Positions 37,889-50,074 of a DNA stretch of 64,000 nucleotides are shown in pieces. The first letter of the stretch is position 1. Each line of letters opens with the position of its first letter. A model generated the notes under the pieces. That model made no database searches. It saw only the letters and a list, made by a program, of their open reading frames with translations, and was not told the DNA's origin. A program made the translations under genes and the position numbers. Source of the stretch: Asterella californica (lineage: Eukaryota > Streptophyta > Marchantiopsida > Marchantiales > Aytoniaceae); the NCBI GenBank assembly GCA_036924285.1, contig JAYKYS010000009.1, forward strand, positions 7,068,001 to 7,132,000, given 5' to 3'.

Positions 37889-40800
37889 TTGTTGTTAAAT
37901 GAGGATAAAAATAATAAGATCTCATTCTTAGCCGTAAGTGACAACATATAAGATCACAAGGATATATGAGAGCATAACTTGCGTAGTAAAGTTATGCTCA
38001 AAGGATTCTATCAGAAACTGTTAGAAATGAACTCATTCAAGGTACATCAGTTTGATCGGAAAAAGATTTCAGAATGAAAACCTTGGCGGTAGATACAGCC
38101 CTTTGTTCATCTATACATGACAAAGAGATCCATAAAGTACCGATACTAAAATAGACTCATACACATAAGACCACTACGGTGTATATCCACGAGTAATCTC
38201 TTGAATCTCTTAAGGTTGAATGCCTTCACATGTCACTCTCCTTTGCTTTAAAGTCTTAGAATATAAAACAAGGATAGGTGCAAGTTCACCAACCGCTCAT
38301 CCAAAGACATATCGATCGATGATCACATCGTATGTTTGATGCCATCTTACTCATCCACATGTAGATTGCTTTGGTGGACGGTTCAAACACATACACCGTA
38401 ACACATCTTATAACTAGACATTAAGTTAGACGGAGTAGTTGTCATCCACGTCGTCAATTTCTTCGCTTGAAGAAGAGATATTACTAACTATCTTTGTTTC
38501 TTCGGTTCTAGACCCATCAGATAGAAGTAAACCTGAAGGTATATGAGAGAATGAAATGTTTCACCTTTTGTATATATAGAATCCATGCACAACTTGATGT
38601 TAGGTGTTGTATACTGTTTTGCAGTCGACATCAGCTATAGTACAATTCTCTTTGGAGACAATTTCAACTCCAGGTGATGTTCGTCCGAAGTACTATTGCC
38701 ACTAACTTCTGATTCGTCGGTTGAAATCTCCTCAATCCGGTTGTTCGATTCAGAAATAGATTCAAGGTGTACAACCGTCTGACCTTTCTTGGATGGATTC
38801 ATCTCCGAACAAATGGCCTAGTGGCTAGAGATAAACGACCTCTCGAAAAAGACTCGTCTAGAAATAATAAAAAATTGCACTTTGTCATGTTGAGTGCAAA
38901 AACTGACAATCAAAGATGACTCGATCACAATGCAGATCGCCATAATCTTTTCTACACCTAATATAACTCCCAAACCAATACTCAAGTCACACTGAATATA
39001 TTTTCTGCCAGCTGTTACTAACAAGATTTGAGACCTATACTAGATATTATTGTCTGATACAACTCGACAGAAAAAACAGCAAAGTTTAGGTTCAAATCAA
39101 AACTTCAGCCTTCTCTTGAACTTGCCACTTATGTATAATCTTAAGAATTTTACTTACAAGTCAAAGTTCAAAAAGATCTGATGGCTAGATCTCCTCTCAC
39201 AATTAATACAATATCATGGAATTTTACACATATTTCTAATATCAGATTCGAAACGGAAGCTACATTGCTCAAATGAACCATGTACTTTGACTCAAACTTG
39301 TTCTGCTAATAAACCACGAGGTAAACTCACTACTCATGAAAATTCAGCAGATTTGATCGTGCGGATCACCCTTCATGAATCATCAAAACTGCTGTTCTAG
39401 ATTGAAAGCTCTCTACACCCCTCCGTCTTCAGTTCGTATTAATGTTCGATCTGCAAAACATCTGATGATAAAATTTGAGGACAGAGCTTCAACAATTGAC
39501 AAGCTACGAGCTCATGAAATTTGATTTCAATCTGACGGTGCACTCACTCAATCTCACCAATCTTTCACTCTGTATAGAAAGCTATATAGATCTCTTATTC
39601 CACGAACGTCAAATGATCATAACTCACGCCCTAGACCTCCAATTCGAGTGAAATTTGGACTCAAGTTGCTCCACCCGTCGCTCTTCGTCCATGTGTCCAT
39701 ATCTACCAGATTTTCCTCAAAAGTGCCTTGTTCCTTCCGAAGCGCTCTCCTACATAGATGATAACTTATCCTCACTTTTTGGGGGACCAATAAGAATTTA
39801 AAGGACTTAACCTTATCCTTAATGAGAACGATCGATTGATGGATAGTGACATGTAGTGTCGCAGGATTACTCCTTTTGCCCATTTAGTAAACAAGATATC
39901 GTTCTCACAGAGGATTTGCACAAGTAACGCTGCTCTAAGTTCTAAGATCTGTTCAAACACACAAACACACGGGTTTTGTCTAGAAATCCCGTCTTCTCAC
40001 AAAACCACGCGTCTTCCAGACACTCCAAAAGGTGCTCTGGACCTAAACAAACCGACTACTAACTAAAATATCACACAACTATTCACAGAGAAGTTCGAGA
40101 AGGTGCTCTTCTTACTTCCAGGTCACTTCTTCCAGTCTTCTCAGTACCGTCTTTCCGAAGCAATTCTCGGCTTCTGGGAGTTCAACTCGGCTTCTCACAC
40201 CTCCAGAAGACTGTCTTGCTTCGCAGAAGTCGACTAGCATAGCTATTACACCTTACTCTCGCACTCACATTCCAACGGATTAGATTAATCACAGGGTGTA
40301 TGCCCCCTGTAGCCTTCCCAGGCTTCTGCCTAAGGAAATGGTCTTCCTGCAGCACTACTCCGACATTCACCTTCACGGAAGCTCAGTAGAAATCTCGGAA
40401 GCTCACTAGAAGAAGGTAGGAAGAAGGTAGGAAGATGGGGAAGAAGGGAAAATCCAAACAAGAGAAAAACAAAATGAAAAGGAGAAATTAAGATTCCGAC
40501 AGGCTTCTAGTCCGGATCCTGACTAACAAGCCATCCCTGCTTGTAATAGTTTGGGGAGGAAGACAACAAACATGTGTACAGTTGCACCGTCTTCTACTTG
40601 AGGATGTCGTCTTCTGTTGTGGGAAGAAGGCTTCTTTCTTCTTCTCTTCGCAGCTCCGACTACTCTGTCTTCTGAGATCCTTTACCCATAAGACCATCCG
40701 TATGCGGATCCTAAGTGCTCCACTGGACGAGCCAAGCTACAATTCCACAACTGCTGACAGTCACCGCCACTCAAGAAGAACACTTCCCATGCACAATTGG

Positions 40801-41504
40801 GAGCGAATTCAAGGAACCCACCACCCAGAAGACACGAATTAAGCTTCTGCACTCAAATCAGCAATCTATTCCCCTAGAAGAGGTCACATTGGCATTGGGA
40901 AGCTCACTCCCTCTACTTCCTGCGCCTACTCCTCGACACAACAGTCTAGCCAACAGGACTGCACGAGGATGCCGTTCCCTGTTCCTAAACTGTCCACTAC
41001 CTCTATCTACATCCTCGAACCACTGCTGGTAACAAGCATGCAGACCCGTCCGGTATAATCCTCGACTATTCGTATGTCTCTAACATCGAGTGTAGTGTGT
41101 GTCACTAACGAACTAGATTTCCTACTCTTAGATCTTACTTATGCATCCACCACAAGAGAACAGAAAGAACCACCACCAGGGAGAGAAAAGCTGCCCCTCC
41201 ACATGCAAACGGTTTCTCTTTCATGTTCTTACGCTTCCTACTCTGCCACATGGCTACCTAACTAATTTTACATTGAAAACTGCCACCCTTAAGATAGCAT
41301 GTTCGGTTCTTACTAAATCTAGAATTGTCAACTTCGATTACTATCTACTCTGATTGCTCGGTGGCAATCTCTACCTGATCTGCCCCTATCGGAGCTCCTA
41401 ACGTTGTCATGATGTGAATCGTTTCACATAGTAAATGATTCACTTCTCTGTCAAGCGTTAGTCTCTCTGAGTGAAGTCAAGACCTCAGAGAAGTCCATTT
41501 TTGG
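37889..41504. other. Spacer, no gene recognised
   Basis: From 37.9 to about 39.9 kb there are only short frames without relatives. From about 40.0 kb the DNA becomes GC-richer and full of CTTC/GAAG words. That composition is shared with 42.7-44.8 kb and 54.2-55.5 kb, so it may belong to the same mobile-element material. I could not align these parts to each other convincingly. Confidence 0.4.
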
Positions 41505-42723
41505 AAGATGTTATATATTTTCAGTCTTAGTAGGTTGATTACCATGTTGATAGGGTTTAAGCTCATGGGTTGTATTTGCGTCGCCCATGCACGCTTTCTA
41601 GCTGATTTAAGATTTAATTTTCGGGGCTGCGTGTCGTTTTAGGTAGTTTAAGTTTTACGCTGGCACTCTAGGGGGCTTGACGTGGTATCCTATGAGTGTA
41701 GATAAGTTACCAGGTAGTTTAAGGCACAAAATGACAACCAAATGGAGCTATGAACTTCCATTGGTCCTTTTTGTCTTTTGTAAAACTCTAAGTTTAGAAA
41801 CAGAGGTCTAAAGGAGATTTCGAGCAATTGGTGAGGGTACTGCAAAATCTGAGAGCACAGGGAGATAGAGCTCGTCGAGTCAAGCACTGTCAGTGAAATT
41901 CTTGATCGATTTGGATCAATAAACAAGGAGTTATGCCCAATTGAAGTTCGGATTGTGCCAAAACTGCATCACTTTTGTTGATTTTGGGGTTTTGAGTTTC
42001 AATTGCAGCAGAATTGAGGAAATCGCTTCAAACCTTCGTGGTTGCGTTCACTGTCAGCCGGCCTACGACTATCAAAAAAGTTTCAAGTGATTTGAGTTAC
42101 TGAGTAATTCAAGGCGGCCGCTGAAGCAGAGGGGGTCAGAAAAGCTCTCAATCTGGAACAGCAACTTCAGAGAGCGAGATCTGGAGTTCTGTGTGGAATC
42201 AGGAGGCCCAACTTCACAGGAGTGTTCAGCAAGCTGTGTACTGCAAATCTTGTAAGAATTTCCCAAAGTGATCGAGCCAATTCTTTGTTCTAGGTAGAAA
42301 CAGCTGTCTGGGTACCAGAAATTGCCGTAATTTCTCTACTCAGAAAGTTTCTACTCATATCTTAGTGCTCTGAATTGATCTGAAGCTGAAACTTCGCATG
42401 TGTATCCAGTAGGACCTTATTGACATGTAGGAGGAGTTCTGAAGCCTGAACCTTCACATATTTCTCAATCCTCAGTGTCAAAGTTCACCATCTGATCTTA
42501 TCATTGCTAGTTAAGCCTGAACTTTACTTCCTGAACATATCAGAAGAGCCAAGAGACTTATATGAGTGTTTTTCAGTATCACCTTGAGACCTGAAGCCTA
42601 TCCTTTGAGTAAACCAGCCACAGCCTGAAGCCCAACGCTTCTCTGAGTAGATTGAACACAACGTTCAAGCTCATATCACAGCCAGAAGGTTCGCCCTTCT
42701 CAGGAAGACACTCAACCCGACAA
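41505..42723 (+). mobile_element. Inverted, diverged LTR of the element 1/2 family
   Basis: Read on the plus strand, this matches the reverse complement of the LTRs at 44839-46518 and 55559-56840. Examples are the block around 41657 (AGTTTAAGTTTTACGCTGGC, then CTAGGGGGCTTGACGTGG), the GCGGCCGC near 42114 and GTACCAGAAATTGCCGTAAT near 42311. It lacks the roughly 90 bp present only in the element 1 LTR, so it is closer to element 2. The 5' end is truncated at about 41505. The 3' end is uncertain, between about 42665 and a CCGACA at 42723. It is much more diverged than the element 1 pair, hence older. Confidence 0.8.
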
Positions 42724-42795
42724 CGTGGCTTCTGATAAGCTAGAAAGCCCTGCGATTACCTTGGGTGTCACTGAGGTGGCTTCCTCCTCATCGTT

Positions 42796-44838
42796 CTATG
42801 CTGGCCCTGCTGTCGCTGTTGTCGCTGCTGCTGCTTCTTCCTCGGCTTCTGCTTCTGCTTCGGAAGACGGAAGCGTCTTCTGGGAAGCTGGGTCGAGTGA
42901 TGCTTCCTCGCTCTTCTGAGGTATTGGTGCGGCAGTAGGGACCATGGCGACCTCATAGGGATCCGGAGAAGTCGCTTCCTCCACGCGGAATACCTGGGAA
43001 GACGGTTCTTCTTCCTGTCTTCCAGAAGACATCCTGTCTTCCGGGGCATCTTCCGGTGTCTTCTCGGCTTCCAACGCTGTCACTACTAAGTGGACAGCGA
43101 GGTCGAACTCCTCCTTCTCCAATCCGGATCCAGTCGATGGTGTTGGAGCTTAGGAAGATGCGGTTGCAGGTGGCGGAGTCAAGGGAAGATCATAGAGTGT
43201 CCTCACTCCCTCTATCTGCCGATCCAAATACTTGAACATGCTCTCCTTGCACTCGACCAACCTCGCTCTGGACTCCTCGTCCCAGTTTCTAGCCAAGGTA
43301 AGCAACTTCCTACCCGCGGTGAAGTTGAACTTCTTCCAAAGTGCTTCCACCGACTGTGCTAGCATCTCCTGCGCACGAGCTTCCGCAACTTCTCGCTGCA
43401 TCTTCTCGGCTGCAACTCGCGCTTCTGCGGCTTCTTGTTGCGTCTTCCATGTTGTCCTCTCTTCTGCGAGGGCGGTGATCTTCCCTCGCACTCGGAGAAC
43501 CTCTTGATCGCGCTGCTGTAAACGCGCATGCAACTCCTGGTTGCTCTTCCTCAGTTGCGTCAGCTCCTTGGCCGAAGCGGCTGCTTCCGCCTTGTACCTC
43601 GCTGCGAGCTTCTCCGTGGTGCAGAGACTAGCTTCTAACGCTTCTGTCTTCTTCTGACCTTCTTCTTGACGCATCAAGGTGCGCAGATCGAATCCAGGCT
43701 GCAAGGGCTTCTCCTGAGCCTTCGTTCTCTTCTCCAGCAACTCCATAGCTGGTTGGATCTCTGCGTGGAAGAAGGCGCTGAACTCTTCCAGTCTTCTTCC
43801 TGCGGAAGATAGGTTCATCTCCACAGTTCGGTTGGAGGTGTCGACCTTGTCTTCCAGAGGCAAGGATGCCTCTTCCACCACAATGGTCTTCAACTTCTGC
43901 ACACGGGAAGAAGCTACTCTTCTCATCTTCCGGGTGGAAGATCTCTCCCTATGGTAGAAGCGGTCCTCTTCACTGCGCTTCCCCGCATCGCAGTAGGGGT
44001 ATCCATCCATCCTACGTCTTCTAGAGTCTTCGGAAGACTCCCTAGTGTCACAGAAGCGATCTTCTGCTCCGGTCGGGTACTCAGCAGTTCTTCCTCCGAG
44101 TCAGACTCCGATCCCGAATGTATGAGGGAGGTGGTCTTCCTAGGTACACTTCTAGGGCCCATCTTCCTCAGAGGCGTGGCGTCTTTCGACCCACTGGAGT
44201 CGTCTTCCCTCACCAGAAGCGTCTTTTGATGAGAGCCGGGCCTCAGCTGCGGCATCAGAGTGAGAGAGGGAGTTGCGGCTGCTGCTTGGTCGTCTTCTTC
44301 TGAGGTCTCCTCCTTCGCCTCAGGTTGCGCTGTCGGCCCATACTTCACCAACTGTCCTTCCGTGAGATCCCCCATGGCTACATACAAGTAGCAGAGGAAA
44401 GGTGTCAAGTGTCCTCCCGCCGGGGTACCCAAGTACGCTAGCTCCGCCTGTACATATATGTGGAAGAATGAGCCCCAGTTGACGGGCACTCCCTCATCCC
44501 ACACTGCTTCCAGGAACTCTACGTCCTGATCTCCAAGGTACCTCGTCTTCTACGCTTTCCTCTTGAGAATGAGATGCAGAAACAGCTTCGCCAGAAGTCG
44601 CTTCTTCGGCTCCCGGTAAGATTCGATCTTCCACTCGTTCCTTCCCTGCCTGTCCTCCAGGAAGAGGCAAGTTGTGCTTCCAGGCACATGCCACTCACTC
44701 ACGATCTTGGGCAAGATCTTCTTCTCGAGCCAATACCCTCGGTCCTCGGATTCTGGCTTGTGGAAGGCCCTACGCCACCAATCTTCAGTCCAGGAAGATG
44801 GTCTTCCTCGAGCTACTCCTGTCTCCGCAGGTACACGG
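42796..44838 (-). pseudogene. Plant-mobile-domain-like ORF with coiled-coil tail, broken
   Basis: One minus-strand frame runs from the edge of the element 1 LTR (44838) to 43923, with a single TAG at 44550-44552. It then continues in another frame at 44010-43150 and, past a TAA, to 42796. The first part has a block around 44360-44500 (VNWGSFFHIYVQAELAYLG, then GGHLTPFLCYLY). That block resembles the 'putative plant transposon protein' domain common in plant retroelement neighbourhoods; this assignment is from memory. The middle part is an acidic linker. The 286-residue part is rich in Glu, Ala, Lys, Gln and Arg, with heptad-like leucines, and is probably a coiled coil. The tail has Glu/Ala runs. 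Its 5' end is cut off by the LTR, and I found no matching N-terminal part beyond element 1. Confidence 0.5.
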
Positions 44839-46518
44839 TGTCGGAGTGTGATCCGTCTACCTAGGAAAGCGCCGGGCTTCTGGCTGTGGTTGTTTACTCA
44901 AGAGGTTGGCTTTCAGGTCACAACAGGAGCTATAAACACTCACACAGGAGTGTAGGATCCTCTGATATGCTCAAAAAGCGAAATTTAGGTCTCACTGGTA
45001 GTAATAGGCTTAGGCGGTGAACTTTGACACACAAGGAGAGGAAAACTATGAAGGTTTAGACTTCCAAACTTCCCCTAGATGTAAATGAGGCACTACTGAA
45101 CACACACACGAAGTTTCAGCCTGAGATTGAATTCTAGCACCAAGATGTTGACAAAAAAGTTCTGAATAAGAGAATTATGGCAATTTCTGGTACCTAGACA
45201 ACTATTCTGACATAGAACAGAGAATTGGCTCGAGGAATTTCAAATCTTCTCACAGTATTTGAAGTCTACAGGATGCTGAACATCCCTGTGAAGTTGGGAC
45301 TCCTGATTGTTTGTAGAACTCCAGATCTCCTTCTCTAAAGTCGCTGCTCTAGATTAAGAGCTTTTCAGACCCCCTCTGCTTCAGCGGCCGCCCTGAATTA
45401 CTCAGTTACTCAAATGATTCGAAACTTTTTGGACAGTCGTAGCCCTCCTGACAGTGGACGCAACCACGAAGTTTTGAAGTGATTTCCTCAATTCTGCTGC
45501 AATTGGCACCGAAAACCCCAAAATCAACAAAAGTGACGCAGTTTTGGCACAATCCGAACTTCAATTGGGCATAACTCCTTGTTTATTGATCCAAATCGAG
45601 CAAAAATTTCACTGACAGTGCTTGGCACGACGAGCTCTCTCTTCCTGTTTTCTCAGATTTCGAAGATACCTCACCAATTGCTCGAACTCTCCTCTAGAGC
45701 TCTGTTTCTAAACTTAGAGTTTTACAAAAGATAAAAATGGACCAATGGGAGTTCATAGCTCCACTTGACTGTCCTTTTGTGCCTTAAACTACCTGGTAAC
45801 TTATCTACACTCATAGGCTACCACGTCAAGCCCCCTAGAGTGCCAGCGTAAAACTTAAACTACCTAAAACGACACATAGCCCCGGAAAATAACTTAAATT
45901 AGCTAGAAAGCGTGCATGGGTGACAAGTAAGTACAACCCATGAGCTCAAACCCCTATCAGCATGGAAACCCTAAGTTATGTACATTGAACCTTATAGACA
46001 AGTAAGAAGTCACTTGCACAAGCGCACAAATGCTTGAACAAGATAACTAACATACTATCAGCCTACTAGGACTCAAAATAGTGTTAACACCGTATGCAAA
46101 GGTGTCAAACATATACATAAAGGACTAGAAGTAATATGAGCTAACTTCTAGAACTACCAAACCTAAGCGTCGGAGTAGAAGTCAAGCATGTAGCCGCCAA
46201 ATGACGCGACAACGGTTACGAGGCGGTAATGCTGCCCAAACCTCCTCCAGAAGTCCTTGGTCGACGAGGTTCCAATCCCATAGGAAGAAGTCGAGATCCA
46301 ACTCCTTGAGAAAGGGTGTGGTCTCGGTCAACTCTGCTGCCGGTAACACCAACCCTCGAGGATGCATCGACATACTGGAAGTTCTGTTGCACTAAGCCAC
46401 ACGCACTTATTGTGAGCTGAAGGCTCAGTCCTTCCCAAGTGCCCATAGTCTAACTTCTACTTCTCAGGAGACGAAACTAGTCTTCCATAAGACAGCTACT
46501 CCGTCTTCCGAGATTCTA
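44839..46518 (-). repeat. 3' LTR of element 1
   Basis: It is 1680 bp and differs by eye from its partner at only three sites: 46204, 46322 and 46328. All three would be C-to-T or G-to-A changes in this copy if the partner is ancestral. It begins TGTCGGAGTG on the plus strand and ends CCGAGATTCTA. GCGGCCGC near 45383 and CTAGAGTGCCAGCG near 45834 are landmarks shared with the other family LTRs. Confidence 0.93.
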
Positions 46519-46527
46519 CCCCCTCTG
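46519..46527 (-). other. Polypurine tract of element 1
   Basis: The minus strand reads CAGAGGGGG directly before the 3' LTR, 35 bases after the integrase stop. This is the expected primer site for plus-strand DNA synthesis. Confidence 0.8.
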
Positions 46528-46561
46528 AACCTGCACATCCTCCGGTATGTGCCAGACCAGA

Positions 46562-47065
46562 TCAAGACTCTTCAGCTTCAGCTTCAAATTCATCTTCAAC
46601 CTCCATTGAGTCTTCAGCTTCATCCTCAGTAAGCTCTGCAATGTTCTGGTCGTCCTCTCTCCTTCTAAAGAGCTTGATTCTCTTCCCTGCGACTGGTATC
46701 TTGAGCACTGCACCATCTAACTCTCTCAAGGAATATGTGGCATTATCATAAACTTCTAACACCACATAAGGTCCGAACCATCTCTTGGAAAACTTTCTGA
46801 TAGCGCTATGCTGATTATGAAGACTACTATCATAGACTAACACCCAGTCACCTTCCTTAACTAGTTTGGGTCGTAGTCTATGCGTTCTATCAAATCTGCC
46901 TTTGTTTCTCTCTCTAGCAGTCTTTAACCTTTCCACAGCTTTGGCAACATCCTCAGGTCTTTGTTCTAACTGCTGGATCCTTAATGCAAGAAGATCCTCT
47001 GTACTTCTACCATCTTCCCATGGCAAAACATTCCAAGTAGGCACAACCTCCTCAATCGGCATCAC
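46562..47065 (-). CDS. Integrase C-terminal part, element 1
   Basis: This is the continuation of pol in the same frame after one TAA (47069-47071); the equivalent codon in element 2 is CAA. It carries a basic linker and the GPY/F module (KRWFGPYVVLEVYDNATYSL) typical of Ty3/gypsy integrases. It ends in an acidic tail rich in Glu and Asp. Alone it is not functional; it should be read as the end of the 47072-49948 frame. Confidence 0.85.
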   Translation of the reverse strand: MMPIEEVVPTWNVLPWEDGRSTEDLLALRIQQLEQRPEDVAKAVERLKTARERNKGRFDRTHRLRPKLVKEGDWVLVYDSSLHNQHSAIRKFSKRWFGPYVVLEVYDNATYSLRELDGAVLKIPVAGKRIKLFRRREDDQNIAELTEDEAEDSMEVEDEFEAEAEES

Positions 47066-47071
47066 AGGTTT

Positions 47072-50000
47072 TTACCCTAGTATCAACTCTGCTGGCATGT
47101 AACCTGTAACGGTACTATGAGTTGTACGATCTGCCCACAAAGCAAATGGTAGCAGTCTAGGCCATTCACGGATCTTACCCTTGCAAGCTTTTACCAAAGC
47201 TTTGATGATTGGCGGATGACCTCTTTCGCTCTTGCCATTCCCTTCAGGATTGTAAGCAGTGGTTAACGCCAACTTGATTCCCAATCGCTTGAAGAACTCA
47301 ACTGCTTCTTGTGCATCCAGCTCACCCCTATCTTCAGTGATCTTTCCCACACACCCATACCTACAAATAACATCTTCAAGTAGAAAGCGGCAGACACTAG
47401 CAGTGGTCTTCGTCCTCAGAGCACGGCCTTCGACTTGGTTAGATAGATCTTCTCTAGCCAAGACTAGATACCTCATTTGTCCAAGTCCAAATGGCATAGT
47501 TACCAGATCAACTACCCATTTGTAATGAATGACTAAAGGATAAGTAGGATGCAATCCATCACGATGACGTACGTTGGAATACATCTGGCAAGGTATACAG
47601 GATGAAACAAACTGTACTACATCCTTATACATACCCTTCCACCAATACTTCTCATTTATCTTGGCAAACGTAGCCCAAACTCCTCTATGACCGGCCCATA
47701 GACTCTCATGGAACTCCTTGATCAGTTTCTGCTGCAATTCTAGGTCACATACCACCCGCTGTGGTACACCTCCTTGTAGCTTAGGGCGCTTCCATAGATG
47801 TCCTCCATATAAAAAGTACCCATAAGCTGTTCTACGGACCCTCTTGAAATCTGCATTAGACCAGCCTTCTTGCCTTTCCAGTGAACTCAAATAGCGCCCA
47901 AGATCCAACCACTCGCCATCATACATAGTTTCCTCAAAAAACTCCAACGAGGTTGCAAAACAGCTTCTATCTCTTCTAGCAAGAGCACTAGAATAGAACT
48001 CTGTTCCCACATCTTCCTGATCATCTATCATTTCTTTCTCATCGTAATACCTAGCCCTTGATAACATATCTGCCACAGGATTGTCCTTCCCTGCAATATG
48101 TCTAAATTCTGGGTTCAAGGACTTGATATATGCTATCCACCTCAACATGACAATATCTGGAGTTGTATAGCTAGTGATCATTCCCAAGAGAGGTAAACAA
48201 TCTGTCTCCACAACCACAGGTGCTCCTATCAAGTATTCCTTATCACTCTTCATCGCAGTAACTACTCCCCATAGCTCTCTCTTGACTTGAGGGTAGTCTC
48301 TCTGCCGTGAACTTAATACCTTAGCACCAAAACGCACCACATATCTATTTCCATCCTCATCATCCTGTCCTATAGCCCATCCAATGCCAATAGGACTAGT
48401 ATCAACAGTAAGGATAACAAATCTGCCCAACTCATATGTTACCTTCCGTAGAGTTGGTGGTGAAGCCAAAAGATCCTTCAACTTTCTCATAGACTCGCTT
48501 TGCTCCTCTTGCCACTGAAATCTCTTCCCCTTCCTCAACAACTTATACAGCGGATCTGCTACATGAGCAAAGTGTGGAATCCATATATGATAAAACACAC
48601 ATGCACCTAGAAACCTTCTCACCTCAGTAACTGACCCACATGTCTCCTTCATCCTTCGAATGGCATCAACCTTGTTTGGACAAGGTTTCCGACCATACGA
48701 TCCACATAGGTGCCCCACAATCAACACCTCCTGTTCTCCAAACACAGACTTTGCTCCTGATAAAGTCAAATGAACCTCCTCCAGTCGACTCAATATCTTA
48801 TCGCAGTCAACTATATGATCTGCAACAAACTTACGGCACCCCCTCTGATCCATTACCTCATTCTTCTCCTCCTCAGCACATCCTTTGATCGGCACATCAT
48901 CAAGGAATGGCATAGTTTTTTCAGGAATGAAATCCCTCAAAACTTTATTCATGCCATTCATCATATGTGCTACAGAATTGGTAGCACCTTGCGGCAAGGT
49001 GCACATCCTTAGTAACCCCAAAGGTGTCCTCATTGTAGTCAAGTCTCTACTCTCAGAGGATAATTGAAACTGATCATAACCTGAATATAAGTCTCTCATG
49101 GAATAGATAGCACGACCAGCAAAAGCCTCTGCAAACTCGTCTACAATAGGTCCTATACCCATATTTCTGATAGTCACCTTGTTAACTGGCTGCATATCTT
49201 GGATAAATCTCAAAGCTCCACTCTTCTTCGGAACAGTAAACCATCTGCTAGAGTAGGGAGCTATAGACGGTTCCAAGATACCCATCCTAATCCTCTCATT
49301 GAGCAAGTCTATCAGCTTTGGTAGATGGGCTCTAGGCACAGGGATAGGACGTAGATTCCAAGGCACATGCGGTATAGTAAAGATTACCATAGGTGCAACT
49401 ACACTTGGATCTACACATCCTACTTCATGTGACTCAAACGCAAACGCCTTACCATGCCTAGATAGCATCTCCCTGAAGCTCTTCTTCTCTTGCTTGGTAA
49501 GAAATCCATCGCCTCCAATCTTCAGCTCCTTCAGTGTTGTTTCTGTGAACTGGTGCCCAATTCTTCTCGGTCCTCTGAGCGTCGGTTCTCGTGCAGCTTG
49601 CTCCATCTTCTGATTGTAATCGAGTGGCAAAGGCAAAGCCATTGGTTTGACTTTCTTTGCCACTGACTTGTACTTGGTCTCCACATACACCTCTTGTCGA
49701 TCTATAAACTTATCAATTACATCATAAAGCTCCTTGGAGCTCACTCTCACCACTCTATCTACATCATCTGTAGAGCTTTCTAATATAGATTTCAACTCCC
49801 CTATAGTATCTACCAAATACTGCTCTTCAAACACTCCAGATATGTATTCATCTCCTGCTAACTCTCCACTATCCCACAAAGACTGCTGTACACACTTCAC
49901 ATGTTGTCTCTCAAACCTCTTCAGGTTCTCAACCTTCTTATAACACACTGATCCACATGATGTCAGTCCTAAGAAGCTAGTGGATAAAGCTTCCTGTTGT

Positions 50001-50074
50001 ACTGGATCAGACGAGAATCTTAGTTCTATTGTACCGTTGAAGTCTCGCTCTTCAATAGTACTCTGCCAAAACCC
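47072..50074 (-). CDS. Pol: reverse transcriptase, RNase H, integrase (element 1)
   Basis: The open frame starts upstream of its first ATG (49948) and is open to at least the slippery site at 50068-50074, so it is probably made as a gag-pol fusion. The first part has an RT core with ILEPSIAPYSSRWFTVPKK, RFIQDMQPVN, LPQGATNS and a catalytic FLDD box. RNase H follows, with VDTSPIGIGWAIG, ETDCLPL and a closing KDNPVADMLSRA. The integrase has the zinc-binding H-H-C-C (FHESLWAGHRG ... CIPCQ) and the D-D-E core: D in WVVDLVTMP, D in the DRGELD block, E in NPEGNGKSERG. It ends early at a TAA after MPAELILG. Product, if shifted and read through, would be the enzymes needed for copying and integration. 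Confidence 0.9.
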   Translation of the reverse strand, partial: GFWQSTIEERDFNGTIELRFSSDPVQQEALSTSFLGLTSCGSVCYKKVENLKRFERQHVKCVQQSLWDSGELAGDEYISGVFEEQYLVDTIGELKSILESSTDDVDRVVRVSSKELYDVIDKFIDRQEVYVETKYKSVAKKVKPMALPLPLDYNQKMEQAAREPTLRGPRRIGHQFTETTLKELKIGGDGFLTKQEKKSFREMLSRHGKAFAFESHEVGCVDPSVVAPMVIFTIPHVPWNLRPIPVPRAHLPKLIDLLNERIRMGILEPSIAPYSSRWFTVPKKSGALRFIQDMQPVNKVTIRNMGIGPIVDEFAEAFAGRAIYSMRDLYSGYDQFQLSSESRDLTTMRTPLGLLRMCTLPQGATNSVAHMMNGMNKVLRDFIPEKTMPFLDDVPIKGCAEEEKNEVMDQRGCRKFVADHIVDCDKILSRLEEVHLTLSGAKSVFGEQEVLIVGHLCGSYGRKPCPNKVDAIRRMKETCGSVTEVRRFLGACVFYHIWIPHFAHVADPLYKLLRKGKRFQWQEEQSESMRKLKDLLASPPTLRKVTYELGRFVILTVDTSPIGIGWAIGQDDEDGNRYVVRFGAKVLSSRQRDYPQVKRELWGVVTAMKSDKEYLIGAPVVVETDCLPLLGMITSYTTPDIVMLRWIAYIKSLNPEFRHIAGKDNPVADMLSRARYYDEKEMIDDQEDVGTEFYSSALARRDRSCFATSLEFFEETMYDGEWLDLGRYLSSLERQEGWSNADFKRVRRTAYGYFLYGGHLWKRPKLQGGVPQRVVCDLELQQKLIKEFHESLWAGHRGVWATFAKINEKYWWKGMYKDVVQFVSSCIPCQMYSNVRHRDGLHPTYPLVIHYKWVVDLVTMPFGLGQMRYLVLAREDLSNQVEGRALRTKTTASVCRFLLEDVICRYGCVGKITEDRGELDAQEAVEFFKRLGIKLALTTAYNPEGNGKSERGHPPIIKALVKACKGKIREWPRLLPFALWADRTTHSTVTGYMPAELILG

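Noticed and set aside
46182..46446. Short open frames repeated at 46182-46446 and 53799-54082
   Set aside because: They lie in the two LTRs of element 1 and are duplicated only because the LTRs are.
41505..46518. Inverted LTR and element 1 LTR read as one very large foldback transposon
   Set aside because: The two arms are of very different ages, and the right arm has its own close partner at 52475-54154.
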